50,058 nt of DNA from Leptolinea sp. UBA5366 (GTDB taxonomy: Bacteria; Chloroflexota; Anaerolineae; Anaerolineales; Anaerolineaceae). The notes beneath the pieces were generated by a model. It searched no databases and was not told the DNA's origin. It saw only the letters and a list, made by a program, of their open reading frames with translations. This document shows, in pieces, positions 27,545 through 36,551 of the stretch. The DNA lies in the NCBI GenBank assembly GCA_002407845.1, contig DHPK01000025.1, positions 1-50,058 of the forward strand, written 5' to 3'. The number at the start of each line of letters is the position of its first letter. Position 1 is the stretch's first letter. Made by a program: the position numbers and the translations under genes.

Positions 27545-28345
27545 ATGATTCCAGATTTAGCTGATCTTAAGACACTTGCCAGGCAAACTGGCGTTATCAT
27601 CGCCGAAGGGTTCGGCAAAACACATCAAGTAACCGATAAGGGGTTTCAGGACCCGGTCACTGAAATCGATAAAAAATCAGAAAACTTTCTGATCAGCCGT
27701 ATTCAGGCGCTTTACCCCGGCCACACGATTCTGACCGAAGAGACCGGACTCCACGCTTCCGGAGCGTCTGACCATGTCTGGTATCTGGACCCGCTGGACG
27801 GCACGATGAACTACGCGCACGGCGTTCCGGTTTTTTGTGTTTCGATCGGTTATGCCTATCGCGGCGAGCTGATGCTCGGCGCAGTCTATGACCCGATGCG
27901 CGATGAATGCTACTACGGCGGAAAGGGGCAGGGCGCCTGGCTCAACGGGGAAAAACTGACAGTCGGTTCGCAGTCAGACCCGCGGCGCGCGCTGCTGGCT
28001 ACCGGGTTTAATGCCAAAATGCATCGGCTGGAAATGAACAATTTTGAAATTTTCGAGCATTTTATGGGAACGACAGCCGGTGTCCGCCGCATGGGATCTG
28101 CCGCGCTTGAGATTTGTTATGTTGCTGCCGGCCGCCTTGACGGCATGTGGGAACTGGCGCTTTCAGCCTGGGACGTTGCAGCAGGATTTGTGATCGCCAA
28201 GGAAGCTGGCGTTGTCATAACGGGATTGAACGGCAATCCAGACTGTTTCAGAGAACCCTATGAATTTGTCATTGCCAATGAAGGCTTACATCGCTGGCTG
28301 CTGAATGAAATCGCATCTGTCACGAGTTCAAAGCATGAAAATTGA
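27545..28345 (+). CDS. inositol monophosphatase family protein
   Basis: A 266-residue Mg-dependent phosphatase. Metal motifs are intact: the Glu of TEIDKKSE and LTEETG, WYLDPLDGTMNYAHG (near 77-91), and the late SAWDVAAGF. Such proteins dephosphorylate inositol monophosphate or related sugar phosphates; SuhB of E. coli belongs here. No Shine-Dalgarno sequence is evident. Its end overlaps the start of the gtrA-like gene by 11 bases, so the two are translationally linked. Confidence 0.9.
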   Translation: MIPDLADLKTLARQTGVIIAEGFGKTHQVTDKGFQDPVTEIDKKSENFLISRIQALYPGHTILTEETGLHASGASDHVWYLDPLDGTMNYAHGVPVFCVSIGYAYRGELMLGAVYDPMRDECYYGGKGQGAWLNGEKLTVGSQSDPRRALLATGFNAKMHRLEMNNFEIFEHFMGTTAGVRRMGSAALEICYVAAGRLDGMWELALSAWDVAAGFVIAKEAGVVITGLNGNPDCFREPYEFVIANEGLHRWLLNEIASVTSSKHEN

Positions 28346-28724
28346 CAAAGCTTTTCTGCGGAACCTGATTCTTTACGGCATCATCGGAGCGATCAGCGCC
28401 GGTGCGGACGCGCTTGTGTTTTATCTGCTGTTCCGGCACGCCGGTGTCAATGAATTCGCAGCCAATGTCGTCAGCGTTCACCTTGGTATTTTTCTGAGCT
28501 TCTTTCTGAACAGCCGCTACAATTTCCGCAAAACGGATCAGTTTAAACGCCGCTTCACCTCATTCTACCTGACCGGTCTGCTGGGGCTGGGGCTTTCCAC
28601 GCTGATTTTGTATCTGGGTCAACAGCTGAACGCAGATGTCATGATCACCAAGCTCTTTTCGGTAGTCTTTGTCGCGCTGGTTCAATTCATCATCAATCGC
28701 GTTTTTGCTTTCGGCGACAAATGA
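28335..28724 (+). CDS. GtrA-like membrane protein
   Basis: A 129-residue protein with four hydrophobic segments. ATG 28335 (MKIDKAFLRNLILYGIIG) is preferred over 28305. The family pattern LYGIIGAISAGADALVFYL, the LNSRYNFRK basic loop, and the final FIINRVFAFGD are all present. GtrA proteins are thought to help move undecaprenyl-linked sugars across the membrane for surface polysaccharides. It overlaps the suhB-like gene at its start and the comEC-like gene at its end (ATGA). Confidence 0.9.
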   Translation: MKIDKAFLRNLILYGIIGAISAGADALVFYLLFRHAGVNEFAANVVSVHLGIFLSFFLNSRYNFRKTDQFKRRFTSFYLTGLLGLGLSTLILYLGQQLNADVMITKLFSVVFVALVQFIINRVFAFGDK

Positions 28725-30967
28725 AAGACCCGGCCGAAAGTCAGCGCTCAGATTTCTCAGCCAGAACATTCAACGCGCTGATCCTGCTGGGCGGACTTGT
28801 GCTCGGCCAGCTGGTTCAGTTTCCAAATGCATTGCTTTGGGCCGCGCTGGTTCTCAGCCTGATTTTTGCAGTCTTTTTTCGGCGGAGAGCAGCAAGGTAC
28901 ACGCTCGAACAACCGGCCGGAAAAACAGCGAGGGCTTTTATCCTCGCTGTTTTCTTTTTAATCGGCGTCCTGCGCGGGTCAGTCGTTCATCAGCCGCCAG
29001 CGCCGGGGCATATCGATCTTTTTGACTCTGACACCCTGAGTTTTTCGGCAATCATCAGCCGTCCTCCGAAAGAATCCAGCAGCCAGCTGCGTTTTCAAGC
29101 CGATCTTGTGACTGCAGGCTCGGCTGCCGAGGAGGAGCCAACGACAGGGCGGGTCATCATCGTGCTGAAAAAATCAGATCAGCGCTGGGTCTACCGCGAT
29201 CAGATTCAAGTCAGCGGAAAACTGACCCGTTTTCAATCTTCAGCCTCAAATTCATACGCTGAATATTTAGAAAGACAGGGTGTTTCCGGCATTCTGTACA
29301 GCCCGTCCATAGAATTGATCAGCAAAGATCAAGGCAGCCCAATCCTGGCGCAAATCTACCGGCTGCGCAGTTTTCTGCTTGAAAAAGTTTATCGAATTTT
29401 TCCCGAACCAGAAAACGCGCTGATGGCAGGCATTCTGCTTGGCGATGAAAGCCGCATTCCGACCGACATTGACGAGGCATTTCAGCGCACCGGCACTGCG
29501 CACGTCATCGCTATCAGCGGGATGAATTTTTCAGTTTTAATCTGGCTGCTGTTGGCATTCGCCCACGCCATCCATAATCGCTGGTGGACGCCTTTAAGCC
29601 TGCTGCCGTTCATCCTGTTTTACACTATGCTAACGGGTGCCAATCCCGCCATCGTGCGCGCTGGAATCATGGCAGCGGTTGCGCTGGCAGGCAAAAGCAT
29701 CGGCAGAGGGAAAAAGGGCAGCGAATCCCTGATGCTGACAGCCGCCATCATGGGACTTCAGAATCCGCGGATGCTTTTTGACGTCGGGTTTCAGCTTTCA
29801 GTCATGGCAACGCTTGGAATTTTATTGTTCAACCCGCCTCTCAATGCGCTGACCGCGCGGGCGCTGATCAGGCTCTTCAAAGTGAAAGCCAATCAACTCA
29901 CGCTGATTCTGAACTTTTTGAATGAAATTCTAATCACTTCCATTTCCGCTCAGCTGCTGACCGTTTGGATTGTTGCCTATGCATTCAACCAGATTCCCTG
30001 GTTCTCCCTCCTTGTCAACATGCTGATCGCGCCATTTCAGACGCTGATAATGAGCGGCGGAATGCTGGCGCTGATCGCTGCTGTGATCTATGAACCCTTT
30101 GGGAAATTGCTTGGCATGCTGCTTTACCCGCTTCCTGCACTGACCATCCGGATCGTCAGTTTCTTCGGACAATTCGATTGGGCTGTTCGCTACACGAACC
30201 TGAGCCGCGCATCTGCCTGGGCAATCATGCTGGCTCTCCTCTGGTTTTGGTTCAATCGGAACCGGCTGAGAAAACTGCATCGAGACACGCTTTATCAGGC
30301 AGCCCTCGGGCTGCTGACACTATTGACTGTCATGCTCTGGCAGGCGGCTCTCAACCGGACAGATCGGAATTTTCGCCTGACCGTCCAGCACAACGCCAAC
30401 GCAACCGTCATCGAGCTGAATACGCCGGGATTACGGAAAGTCATCTTAGCACATGGGCTGACCAGCTATCAGGCTCAGGATCTGATGCGTCCCGGATTCC
30501 TCGAATTCACCCATCCCGAATTAGCAGTTCTAAATTTTTCAGAATCCTGGATGGGGGATGCGTTTTACCGATCCGAGGTCAAAAAGCCTTCCCTGATGTA
30601 CCTGGACAATAAAAATCCAGACCTTGCTTCGTTCGAACCTGCCCAGCTCTCACAACTGATCTTTTCGCTGGATGACGTCCAGATTGAAAGGAGCGGCGGG
30701 TTTCTCAAGCGAAATGCCTGGCAGATAAACTATAAAAATTTCTCTGTCAGCATCCCGAATGGCATTCCGCCAAACCGCCTGGACAATCTTGACGCATTTT
30801 TCAGCGGGTCCAGTCTGATCCTGCTCACAAGCAGCGATGATGAAAAAAACTGGCAGTCATTATTGGCACAATCTGATTCAAATGCTATTTTGTTCTCCGC
30901 TCGAAACATAAAAAACCTTGAAATTCGCTCTGATGGATACCAGTTTTGGCTTAACAATGTGAAATAA
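28721..30967 (+). CDS. ComEC/Rec2-like competence membrane protein with degenerate C-terminal domain
   Basis: A 748-residue protein. Three N-terminal hydrophobic segments lead into an OB-like outside domain (about 85-200: SFSAIISRPPKE and following), then the ComEC channel core (about 225-520) with MAGILLGDE, FQRTGTAHVIAISGMNFSVL and ANPAIVRAGIMA. In DNA-uptake ComEC proteins a metallo-beta-lactamase nuclease domain usually follows. Here the last 210 residues begin like that domain (RNFRLTVQHNANATVIEL) but I find no HxHxDH metal motif, so hydrolytic activity is unlikely. The start overlaps the gtrA-like stop by four bases. A role in transformation is inferred from family only. Confidence 0.85.
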   Translation: MKDPAESQRSDFSARTFNALILLGGLVLGQLVQFPNALLWAALVLSLIFAVFFRRRAARYTLEQPAGKTARAFILAVFFLIGVLRGSVVHQPPAPGHIDLFDSDTLSFSAIISRPPKESSSQLRFQADLVTAGSAAEEEPTTGRVIIVLKKSDQRWVYRDQIQVSGKLTRFQSSASNSYAEYLERQGVSGILYSPSIELISKDQGSPILAQIYRLRSFLLEKVYRIFPEPENALMAGILLGDESRIPTDIDEAFQRTGTAHVIAISGMNFSVLIWLLLAFAHAIHNRWWTPLSLLPFILFYTMLTGANPAIVRAGIMAAVALAGKSIGRGKKGSESLMLTAAIMGLQNPRMLFDVGFQLSVMATLGILLFNPPLNALTARALIRLFKVKANQLTLILNFLNEILITSISAQLLTVWIVAYAFNQIPWFSLLVNMLIAPFQTLIMSGGMLALIAAVIYEPFGKLLGMLLYPLPALTIRIVSFFGQFDWAVRYTNLSRASAWAIMLALLWFWFNRNRLRKLHRDTLYQAALGLLTLLTVMLWQAALNRTDRNFRLTVQHNANATVIELNTPGLRKVILAHGLTSYQAQDLMRPGFLEFTHPELAVLNFSESWMGDAFYRSEVKKPSLMYLDNKNPDLASFEPAQLSQLIFSLDDVQIERSGGFLKRNAWQINYKNFSVSIPNGIPPNRLDNLDAFFSGSSLILLTSSDDEKNWQSLLAQSDSNAILFSARNIKNLEIRSDGYQFWLNNVK

Positions 30968-30989
30968 TCGATAAATAATTGAAAAAACC

Positions 30990-31017
30990 TTGTTGGTTTT
31001 GTAAACTTTGATAGAAT
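30990..31017 (+). promoter_or_regulatory. promoter of glgC
   Basis: TTGTTG (30990-30995), 16-base spacer, TAGAAT (31012-31017). Initiation near 31024 leaves a leader of about 30 bases with GGAGG close to the ATG. Confidence 0.55.
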
Positions 31018-31053
31018 CAAAGCATATCAAAGGAAAATTTTGCGGAGGATCAA

Positions 31054-32331
31054 ATGGTACCTACAGATAATGTCTTAGCTGTCATCCTCGGTGGTGGGCG
31101 AGGAACCAGGTTATTTCCTCTAACACAAATGAGGTCAAAGCCTGCTGTCCCGATCGGCGGTCAATATCGGCTCATCGATATCCCGATCAGTAACTGTATC
31201 AACTCTGGAATATTTAAAGTAGCAATTCTTACCCAGTTTAATAGCGTCTCCCTCCATCGCCATATTTCGGACACTTACCAATTTGACCGCTTCCACTCGG
31301 GTTATGTCCAAATTTGGGCAGCGGAACAGCGTGCTGACAACAACGACTGGTATCAGGGAACGGCTGACGCGGTCAGAAAACAGTTGAGTGAGATCATCAC
31401 TGCGCGAACGGAATATGTTCTGATCCTCTCCGGCGACCATCTTTATCGCTGTAACTATGCAGACATGCTTCAATTCCATATTGATAACCATGCGGACGTT
31501 ACCATCGCGACCCAGCCTGTCAAAAAAGATGAAGCTTCCCGGTTTGGAATCTTGAAGCGCAATGAAGAGAACAGGATCACCGATTTCCAGGAAAAACCGA
31601 AAGATCCGGAGGTCCAGAAACGCCTCATCAGTCTGGATGATCCCGAAAGACCTTTCCTCGGATCCATGGGAATTTACCTTTTCAATAAAGACTTGCTGGT
31701 CGGGCTGCTCAACACGCTCGATTACTCGGACTTCGGCAAGCACATCATTCCGTACGCAATCGAAAAGTATGACGTATTTGGCTGGGTGTTCGATGACTAT
31801 TGGGAAGACATCGGAACCATCCGCTCCTTCTATGAAACGAACCTGATGCTGACAAATGATCTGCCGCAATTCAACTTCTACGATCCGCGGCACCCGATCT
31901 ACACGCTGAACACGACGATGCCAACCTCAAAAATTCAGAACACGGTCATCGATCACGCGCTGATCGCGCGGGGCTGTATCATCCGCGGGGAATCCATCGT
32001 CCACTCAATCATTGGATTGCGCAGTGTGATCGACACCGGCACCAAGATCATCAACTCGATCATTATGGGTGTGGATGATGATGTCTTTGAGAAAAGCGCC
32101 AGTGACACAAAGTATTTCGATGTTTCGCTCGGGATTGGCAAAAATTGCATCATCGAAAACGCGATTATTGATAAAAATGCCAGGATTGGGGACAATGTCG
32201 TCATCAAACCCTTCCCGCCGCATGTCGACCTCGATGATCCGGATCCGATAAAAAGATATTATGTGCGCGACGGGATCGTCATCATCCCAAAGAACACCAG
32301 TATCAAATCCGGCACCGTGATTCAGCCGTAA
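31054..32331 (+). CDS. glgC: glucose-1-phosphate adenylyltransferase
   Basis: A 425-residue enzyme making ADP-glucose, the committed step of bacterial glycogen synthesis. The nucleotide-binding LGGGRGTRLFPLT is followed by SKPAVPIGGQYRLIDIPISN, which together identify GlgC. WYQGTADAVRKQ, ILSGDHLYR (catalytic Asp), FQEKPKDP, and DYWEDIGTI are the further family blocks. Residues about 290-425 form a left-handed beta-helix with hexapeptide repeats. GGAGG lies seven bases before the ATG. No other glycogen gene is in the window. Confidence 0.96.
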   Translation: MVPTDNVLAVILGGGRGTRLFPLTQMRSKPAVPIGGQYRLIDIPISNCINSGIFKVAILTQFNSVSLHRHISDTYQFDRFHSGYVQIWAAEQRADNNDWYQGTADAVRKQLSEIITARTEYVLILSGDHLYRCNYADMLQFHIDNHADVTIATQPVKKDEASRFGILKRNEENRITDFQEKPKDPEVQKRLISLDDPERPFLGSMGIYLFNKDLLVGLLNTLDYSDFGKHIIPYAIEKYDVFGWVFDDYWEDIGTIRSFYETNLMLTNDLPQFNFYDPRHPIYTLNTTMPTSKIQNTVIDHALIARGCIIRGESIVHSIIGLRSVIDTGTKIINSIIMGVDDDVFEKSASDTKYFDVSLGIGKNCIIENAIIDKNARIGDNVVIKPFPPHVDLDDPDPIKRYYVRDGIVIIPKNTSIKSGTVIQP

Positions 32332-32352
32332 GATTAAATTTACGAACGTATC

Positions 32353-32390
32353 AAATGACCCCCTGAACCTATCAGGGGGTCATTTATTTC
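32353..32390. terminator. terminator between glgC and rnhB
   Basis: A perfect 14-bp stem, AAATGACCCCCTGA (32353-32366) with TCAGGGGGTCATTT (32372-32385), loop of five bases, followed by ATTTC. It lies in the gap between convergent genes; the T-run is short on both sides. Confidence 0.75.
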
Positions 32391-32407
32391 CGCGAGAAAT
32401 TCTATAG

Positions 32408-33043
32408 TCAAAACAATTTCAATTCTTTAGCCAATGGATGAAAAGTCATGCGATGATATTCACAGGGACCGAACTGGTCGATGCAGTCTGCGTGCAGCGC
32501 TGTCCCATAGCCCTTGTGTTTCTCGAATCCGTATTGAGGATAAGCTTCGGCACAGACGGATTCCATCCAATGATCGCGCTCAACTTTTGCCATGATGGAA
32601 GCCGCCGCGATACTGAATGACAGCATATCCCCTTTTGCAATTGAAAGCTGAGGAATCAGCTGTCTCGGTAAATTAACATAATCGATCAACAGAAATTCGG
32701 GTCGTCTGGAAAGGCTTTCCAAAGCCCGCTGCATCGCCAGCCGGGTCGCAGGGAGAACCCCGATGCGGTCAATTTCACGGTTGTCCGCTGAACCAACTGC
32801 CCAACAGCATGCAGTTTCAGCGATAACCGCTGCTGCAGCTTCGCGCTCAGCCGGTTTCAGCAGCTTGCTGTCCATGACACAGGTCAATTTTTCTGCCAAC
32901 GATAGATCAGTCGGCAGGATAACCACCCCTGCCATGACAGGTCCCGCCCATGCCCCGCGGCCGGCTTCATCGATTCCCGCGATCAGCGAATAGCCCTGCT
33001 GCCAAAGAGCGGACTCATATTCAAATGTTGGTGATTTTCTCAT
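32408..33043 (-). CDS. rnhB: ribonuclease HII
   Basis: A 211-residue enzyme cleaving RNA in RNA-DNA hybrids and removing misincorporated ribonucleotides. The catalytic Asp-Glu pair is in IAGIDEAGRGAWAGPV, the next aspartate is in VMDSKLL, and a further aspartate is in LLIDYVN; the SFSIAAASIMAKVERD and YGFEKHKGYGT blocks are typical of type 2 RNase H. It starts two bases after the glycosyltransferase stop, so the two are cotranscribed. Confidence 0.95.
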   Translation of the reverse strand: MRKSPTFEYESALWQQGYSLIAGIDEAGRGAWAGPVMAGVVILPTDLSLAEKLTCVMDSKLLKPAEREAAAAVIAETACCWAVGSADNREIDRIGVLPATRLAMQRALESLSRRPEFLLIDYVNLPRQLIPQLSIAKGDMLSFSIAAASIMAKVERDHWMESVCAEAYPQYGFEKHKGYGTALHADCIDQFGPCEYHRMTFHPLAKELKLF

Positions 33044-33045
33044 GA

Positions 33046-33795
33046 TCAGATGATTTTATATCGTCCGGCTCGATGATTCCTGCGGATTTGCAGCAACTCT
33101 TTGAACATTTTAATCGAATCGCTGGCGACATTAATCTTGCTGTGCCCGTCATAATACCAGCGCACCGGCACTTCAACAATCTTCATCCCATATTGCTGTG
33201 CAATGAACAGGACTTCGGCGTCAAATGCCCAGCCATCCAGCACCTGCACAGAAAACAACTTTTCCGCGGCGTCGGCTTTAAAACACTTGAAGCCGCATTG
33301 AGTGTCCTGAATGCTGTGAACGGCCATAATCCGGACGATTGAATTGAAAATCCTGCCGGTGAAGTGGCGGAAAAAAGGCTCATCATAGCGCACCGCCCCT
33401 TTTGCCTCACGGGATCCGATTGCAACATCATAATCGGACAGGACGGGCGGCAGAAAATGATTGATCTCTTCAATCGGCATCGAAAAATCAACGTCTGCAA
33501 AAAACCGGTATTCGCCGACAGCTGCCAGCATCCCGGTTCTCACCGCTCTGCCTTTACCGGGCAATTCGTTCCGAATAACTTTCAGCCAGGTGTGTTCAGC
33601 CGCAAATGCGCTGGCAATTTCGAACGTTCGATCCCGGCTACCGTTCTCAACTACGATCACCTCGATTGGGAAACTGACCGATGCGAGATAATTTTTCACC
33701 TTTTCGAGAGACTTGGGCAGCCGCTCCTCCTCGTTGTGAGCAGGCAGGATGATCGACAGCAATACAGGCGTTTTTTCAGCGTTAGAATTCATCAT
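33046..33795 (-). CDS. family 2 glycosyltransferase, dolichyl-phosphate-glucosyltransferase-like
   Basis: About 249 residues from ATG 33795; an in-frame TTG lies at 33801. It has a GT-A fold: LSIILPAHNEEERLPKSL at the N-terminus, VVENGSRDRTFEIA, LPGKGRAVRTGM, the FADVDFSMP Asp-x-Asp, then GVRYDEPFFRH-type residues, DTQCGFKCF and VPVRWYYDGHSKI. The order matches polyprenyl-phosphate glucosyl- or mannosyltransferases, which load a sugar on a lipid carrier for use by GT-C enzymes, of which this window has several candidates. No membrane helices are evident. Confidence 0.88.
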   Translation of the reverse strand: MMNSNAEKTPVLLSIILPAHNEEERLPKSLEKVKNYLASVSFPIEVIVVENGSRDRTFEIASAFAAEHTWLKVIRNELPGKGRAVRTGMLAAVGEYRFFADVDFSMPIEEINHFLPPVLSDYDVAIGSREAKGAVRYDEPFFRHFTGRIFNSIVRIMAVHSIQDTQCGFKCFKADAAEKLFSVQVLDGWAFDAEVLFIAQQYGMKIVEVPVRWYYDGHSKINVASDSIKMFKELLQIRRNHRAGRYKII

Positions 33796-33903
33796 AATCA
33801 ATCATAAATCTTACCATATTATCCATGGCAAAAAGAGGCGAGAAAAGAGCTCGCACGGACAAGAAAACGTAATATTAGCATTATAACGAAGATTAAAGAT
33901 TAG

Positions 33904-33976
33904 TCGGGGTGCGCGGACTCGAACCGCGGACCCCCGCGTCCCAAACGCGGTGCGCTACCAACTGCGCTACACCCCG
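33904..33976 (-). tRNA. tRNA-Pro (anticodon TGG)
   Basis: Folding the minus strand gives a full 73-base cloverleaf: acceptor CGGGGTG with CACCCCG and discriminator A, D-arm GCGC/GCGC with AGTTGGTA, anticodon stem CCGCG/CGCGG around loop TTTGGGA (anticodon TGG), and T-arm CGCGG/CCGCG with TTCGAGT. The 3' CCA is not encoded. Confidence 0.96.
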
Positions 33977-33990
33977 AAAAGCAATAGCAA

Positions 33991-34019
33991 AGTATACCCG
34001 CTAAAACCCTTTTTCGCAA
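33991..34019 (-). promoter_or_regulatory. promoter of tRNA-Pro
   Basis: TTGCGA (34014-34019), 17-base spacer, TATACT (33991-33996), ending about 14 bases before the mature tRNA 5' end. Confidence 0.6.
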
Positions 34020-34109
34020 GAACTCAGTCATATCACAGGCAAGATCCGACGATTTGCAATTAAGAAAATAAAAATCAAGATCAGCAACAAAATTTTACTG
34101 ATTTATTTT

Positions 34110-34140
34110 TAAAAAGCGGATGAAACAATAGCCATCCGTT
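34110..34140 (-). terminator. terminator of the sugar-cassette operon
   Basis: On the minus strand CGGATG pairs with CATCCG (34134-34139 and 34118-34123 on the plus strand), followed by CTTTTTAAAAA. It lies about 30 bases after the stop of the epimerase gene. Confidence 0.65.
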
Positions 34141-34170
34141 CTTGTATTTGGTTTTCTTCAGCGAACTCAA

Positions 34171-35388
34171 TCAGGATTCAATCTCTTGCTTCCCCAAACT
34201 AGCATTACTGAAATATGTATAAATAAACACCAATGCTCGCGCTAAATGAAAAGCACATTTCCATGGCGTACCTTTATCAGAGTTTTTCACATACCCAGCT
34301 CGATCCAGCCGTTCATACCATTCGCCATATTCCCTATCTGAGAAATGGGCGAAACAAAATTCCTGCAACTTAATAAATTCATTTTCGCATTCAGCAGTCG
34401 GAGAAATCGAATAAGCTAAAGCCAAACAGCACAAAGCTTCAACGTTGCACCACCAAACTTTGTCATGCCACAAGGTGTTTGTCTCTTTATACCAATCAAT
34501 GGGTTCTGGATCTTTTTGATACAGATCTAAGTAGGAGTAGACACCGCCATAATCTTTATCAAGGGAATATTGATTTATTTCCTTAACAGTGTCTAACCCC
34601 CACTTCACCAATTCGGGTTTGTTGTATCCGACACCGATATTCATAATGAACCAAAGTGATTCATATGAGTGGCCGGGATTTATAAATGTACCCTGCGGAT
34701 AATCAAAAGCATTTCCACCATTGCGCTTAATGGCTTCAAAAATTTTCTTTTCATTTTTATCATAGAAACACTGAGTTATTTTCTCTATGCAATCATCAAA
34801 AAGCCGTCTTGTTCGCTCAATCCCTAAAACAGGGATGCATGATTCGACCGTTGATAAGCAGGTCAAATACATATCATGCCAAATGAGATCTTCATGCCAG
34901 GTGTTTTCATAAATTTCTTTGAAATTTGGGTCAAACATATTTTCTTCTAGCACATCAAAGCACTCTTCTAACAAACTTTTGCAACCCTCATCAGCGGAAG
35001 CAAGTGCAAATTCTGCCAGTCCTTGAATAACGTGATAATCTGAAAAAATCGAAATAGCACCTTCAATTACTGTACCTTTTTGGTCGAGAATATAATGCCA
35101 TCTTCCATTTCCGGCATATGCCTTTTCAACAAGGAATCGGTAACCATGCCATGCTTTGTCCAGCCATTCTTTTTTCTTTTCAATGCGATTGTACAGAAGA
35201 GAATAAACATAGAGCTGGCGGCCTTGAAACCAAATGTATTTATTTGTGTCGGTAAGATTACCAAATCGGTCAAAACATGTAAAATAACCGCCATTTTCGT
35301 AATCGATACAGCGTTCATCCCAAAAATCCATTACGTTTTCGGTTAATTCTTTTTTATAGAAAGATGCATACTCTTCGAAAGATTTCAT
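34171..35388 (-). CDS. N-acylglucosamine 2-epimerase (AGE) family protein
   Basis: A 405-residue (alpha/alpha)6-barrel sugar epimerase/isomerase. Family blocks in order: GGYFTCFDRFG, KYIWFQGRQLYVYSLLYN, EGAISIFSDYHVIQGLAEFA, NPGHSYESLWFI (catalytic His), DKVWWCNVEAL, and PWKCAFHLARAL (second His). Relatives act on N-acetylglucosamine/N-acetylmannosamine, mannose, cellobiose or glucose, and sequence alone does not tell which. It is last in the operon with a sugar ABC importer and a ROK regulator, so it probably acts on the imported sugar. Base composition is AT-rich like the rest of this cassette. Confidence 0.88.
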   Translation of the reverse strand: MKSFEEYASFYKKELTENVMDFWDERCIDYENGGYFTCFDRFGNLTDTNKYIWFQGRQLYVYSLLYNRIEKKKEWLDKAWHGYRFLVEKAYAGNGRWHYILDQKGTVIEGAISIFSDYHVIQGLAEFALASADEGCKSLLEECFDVLEENMFDPNFKEIYENTWHEDLIWHDMYLTCLSTVESCIPVLGIERTRRLFDDCIEKITQCFYDKNEKKIFEAIKRNGGNAFDYPQGTFINPGHSYESLWFIMNIGVGYNKPELVKWGLDTVKEINQYSLDKDYGGVYSYLDLYQKDPEPIDWYKETNTLWHDKVWWCNVEALCCLALAYSISPTAECENEFIKLQEFCFAHFSDREYGEWYERLDRAGYVKNSDKGTPWKCAFHLARALVFIYTYFSNASLGKQEIES

Positions 35389-35401
35389 TATTTCCTCAAA
35401 T

Positions 35402-36550
35402 TTAGTTATTCCAAATTTTTAATATATTTTCTTCGGCATTTCTTAATGCATAATAAGCTGCACCGATAACACTTGATTTTAATTCCAGACTTGAGCATGT
35501 TACGCTTGGATTGAAAGGTACCCTTTTTTTTACAAAGGATCGAACGATATCTAAATCTTTCTCTCTTAAATAGCTCAATTGGCCGCCTAAAACGATTAAT
35601 TGAGGATTCAGAATGAGGGTTAAATCGACGATCAGTTTCGAAAAAATATCGAGCAATGAACTGATGATTTTTTCAGCTTGTCCGTCACCTGAAAACTCAG
35701 AAAGCAAAGTGGAAAACAAGTTGTCCTTGTTCAGAGAGGGGTGATCTCTCCTAAAATCTTTAAAAATATGTCTGCACACATAATTTTCAAAATCCAGGTC
35801 TGAAGAAAATGTTGGAATAAGATTTTGAATTTCTCCGGCTGCTGAATTCGCTCCGCACAAAAGGTTTCCGTCCACCATTGACCGAATTGCGATCCCGTCG
35901 CCATATTCGATAAACAACATATTTTCAACGTTTCGATCCTTACCTTTCCAAAATTCACCTAAAAGGCTCAATTCGACATCATTAATTAATGCTGGCTTTA
36001 CACCTGTGCGCTGAAACAGATATTGCTCCAGCAATGCATTTGACCATTCAGGATGGATTTTCCAGAGCAAATTGTTATAGTCTTGCTGATTCGTTAAAGA
36101 TGGAACAGCGCAAGTGATATTCACCAGATTTCCTTCAATTAACCCCAGCAAGGATTCAAAAACTGTCTGAATTTTATTCCAAAAAGCAGAGAAGCCTTTT
36201 TCAATATCAGAATTGACGGAGATATTGAAAAGTAAATCACCATCAAAATCAACGAGAGAACCCTCAATCCCTCTCGGCATGATACTCATTGCAATAATTA
36301 CTAAAGAATGCTTTTTATATTCCAACGACGCAGGTTTTCTGCCTAAACCGCTTACAGGCGGAATATATTCATGGATGACGCTATTATTGAGAAGCCCGTT
36401 GACGCTCCGCGAGGTTGATGGAATACTGAGACCCAAACGCTGTGCCAAATCCTTTCTGGTGACTGGTCCATCCTTCACAACTTCATTCAGAATCATGTAT
36501 TTATGGATTTCGCCAATGTCATGCGGTTGAATCGTCCGATTTACTTCCAT
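35402..36550 (-). CDS. ROK family transcriptional regulator
   Basis: About 382 residues from ATG 36550, one base after the permease stop; the frame opens eight codons earlier at a TTG. Residues about 20-75 form a winged helix-turn-helix (GPVTRKDLAQRLGLSIPSTS, then GLLNNSVIHE and the GRKP turn). The rest is a ROK (repressor/ORF/kinase) fold with INDVELSLLGEFWKG and GNLLCGANSAAGEIQ. The ATP-site DxGxT is not seen at the expected place, and the zinc motif CxCGxxGCxE is absent, so it should be a sensor rather than a kinase. It likely controls its own operon through the inverted repeat at 39827-39860. Confidence 0.88.
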   Translation of the reverse strand: MEVNRTIQPHDIGEIHKYMILNEVVKDGPVTRKDLAQRLGLSIPSTSRSVNGLLNNSVIHEYIPPVSGLGRKPASLEYKKHSLVIIAMSIMPRGIEGSLVDFDGDLLFNISVNSDIEKGFSAFWNKIQTVFESLLGLIEGNLVNITCAVPSLTNQQDYNNLLWKIHPEWSNALLEQYLFQRTGVKPALINDVELSLLGEFWKGKDRNVENMLFIEYGDGIAIRSMVDGNLLCGANSAAGEIQNLIPTFSSDLDFENYVCRHIFKDFRRDHPSLNKDNLFSTLLSEFSGDGQAEKIISSLLDIFSKLIVDLTLILNPQLIVLGGQLSYLREKDLDIVRSFVKKRVPFNPSVTCSSLELKSSVIGAAYYALRNAEENILKIWNN

Positions 36551-36551
36551 A

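Noticed and set aside
31135..31893. 252-codon open frame antisense to glgC
   Set aside because: It lies fully within a well-conserved gene on the other strand and shows no family features; a shadow of glgC codon bias.
33904..34170. tRNA-Pro as an integration site for the AT-rich cassette
   Set aside because: The cassette lies on the 5' side of the tRNA, no integrase gene is present, and I found no repeat of the tRNA 3' end at the far boundary.
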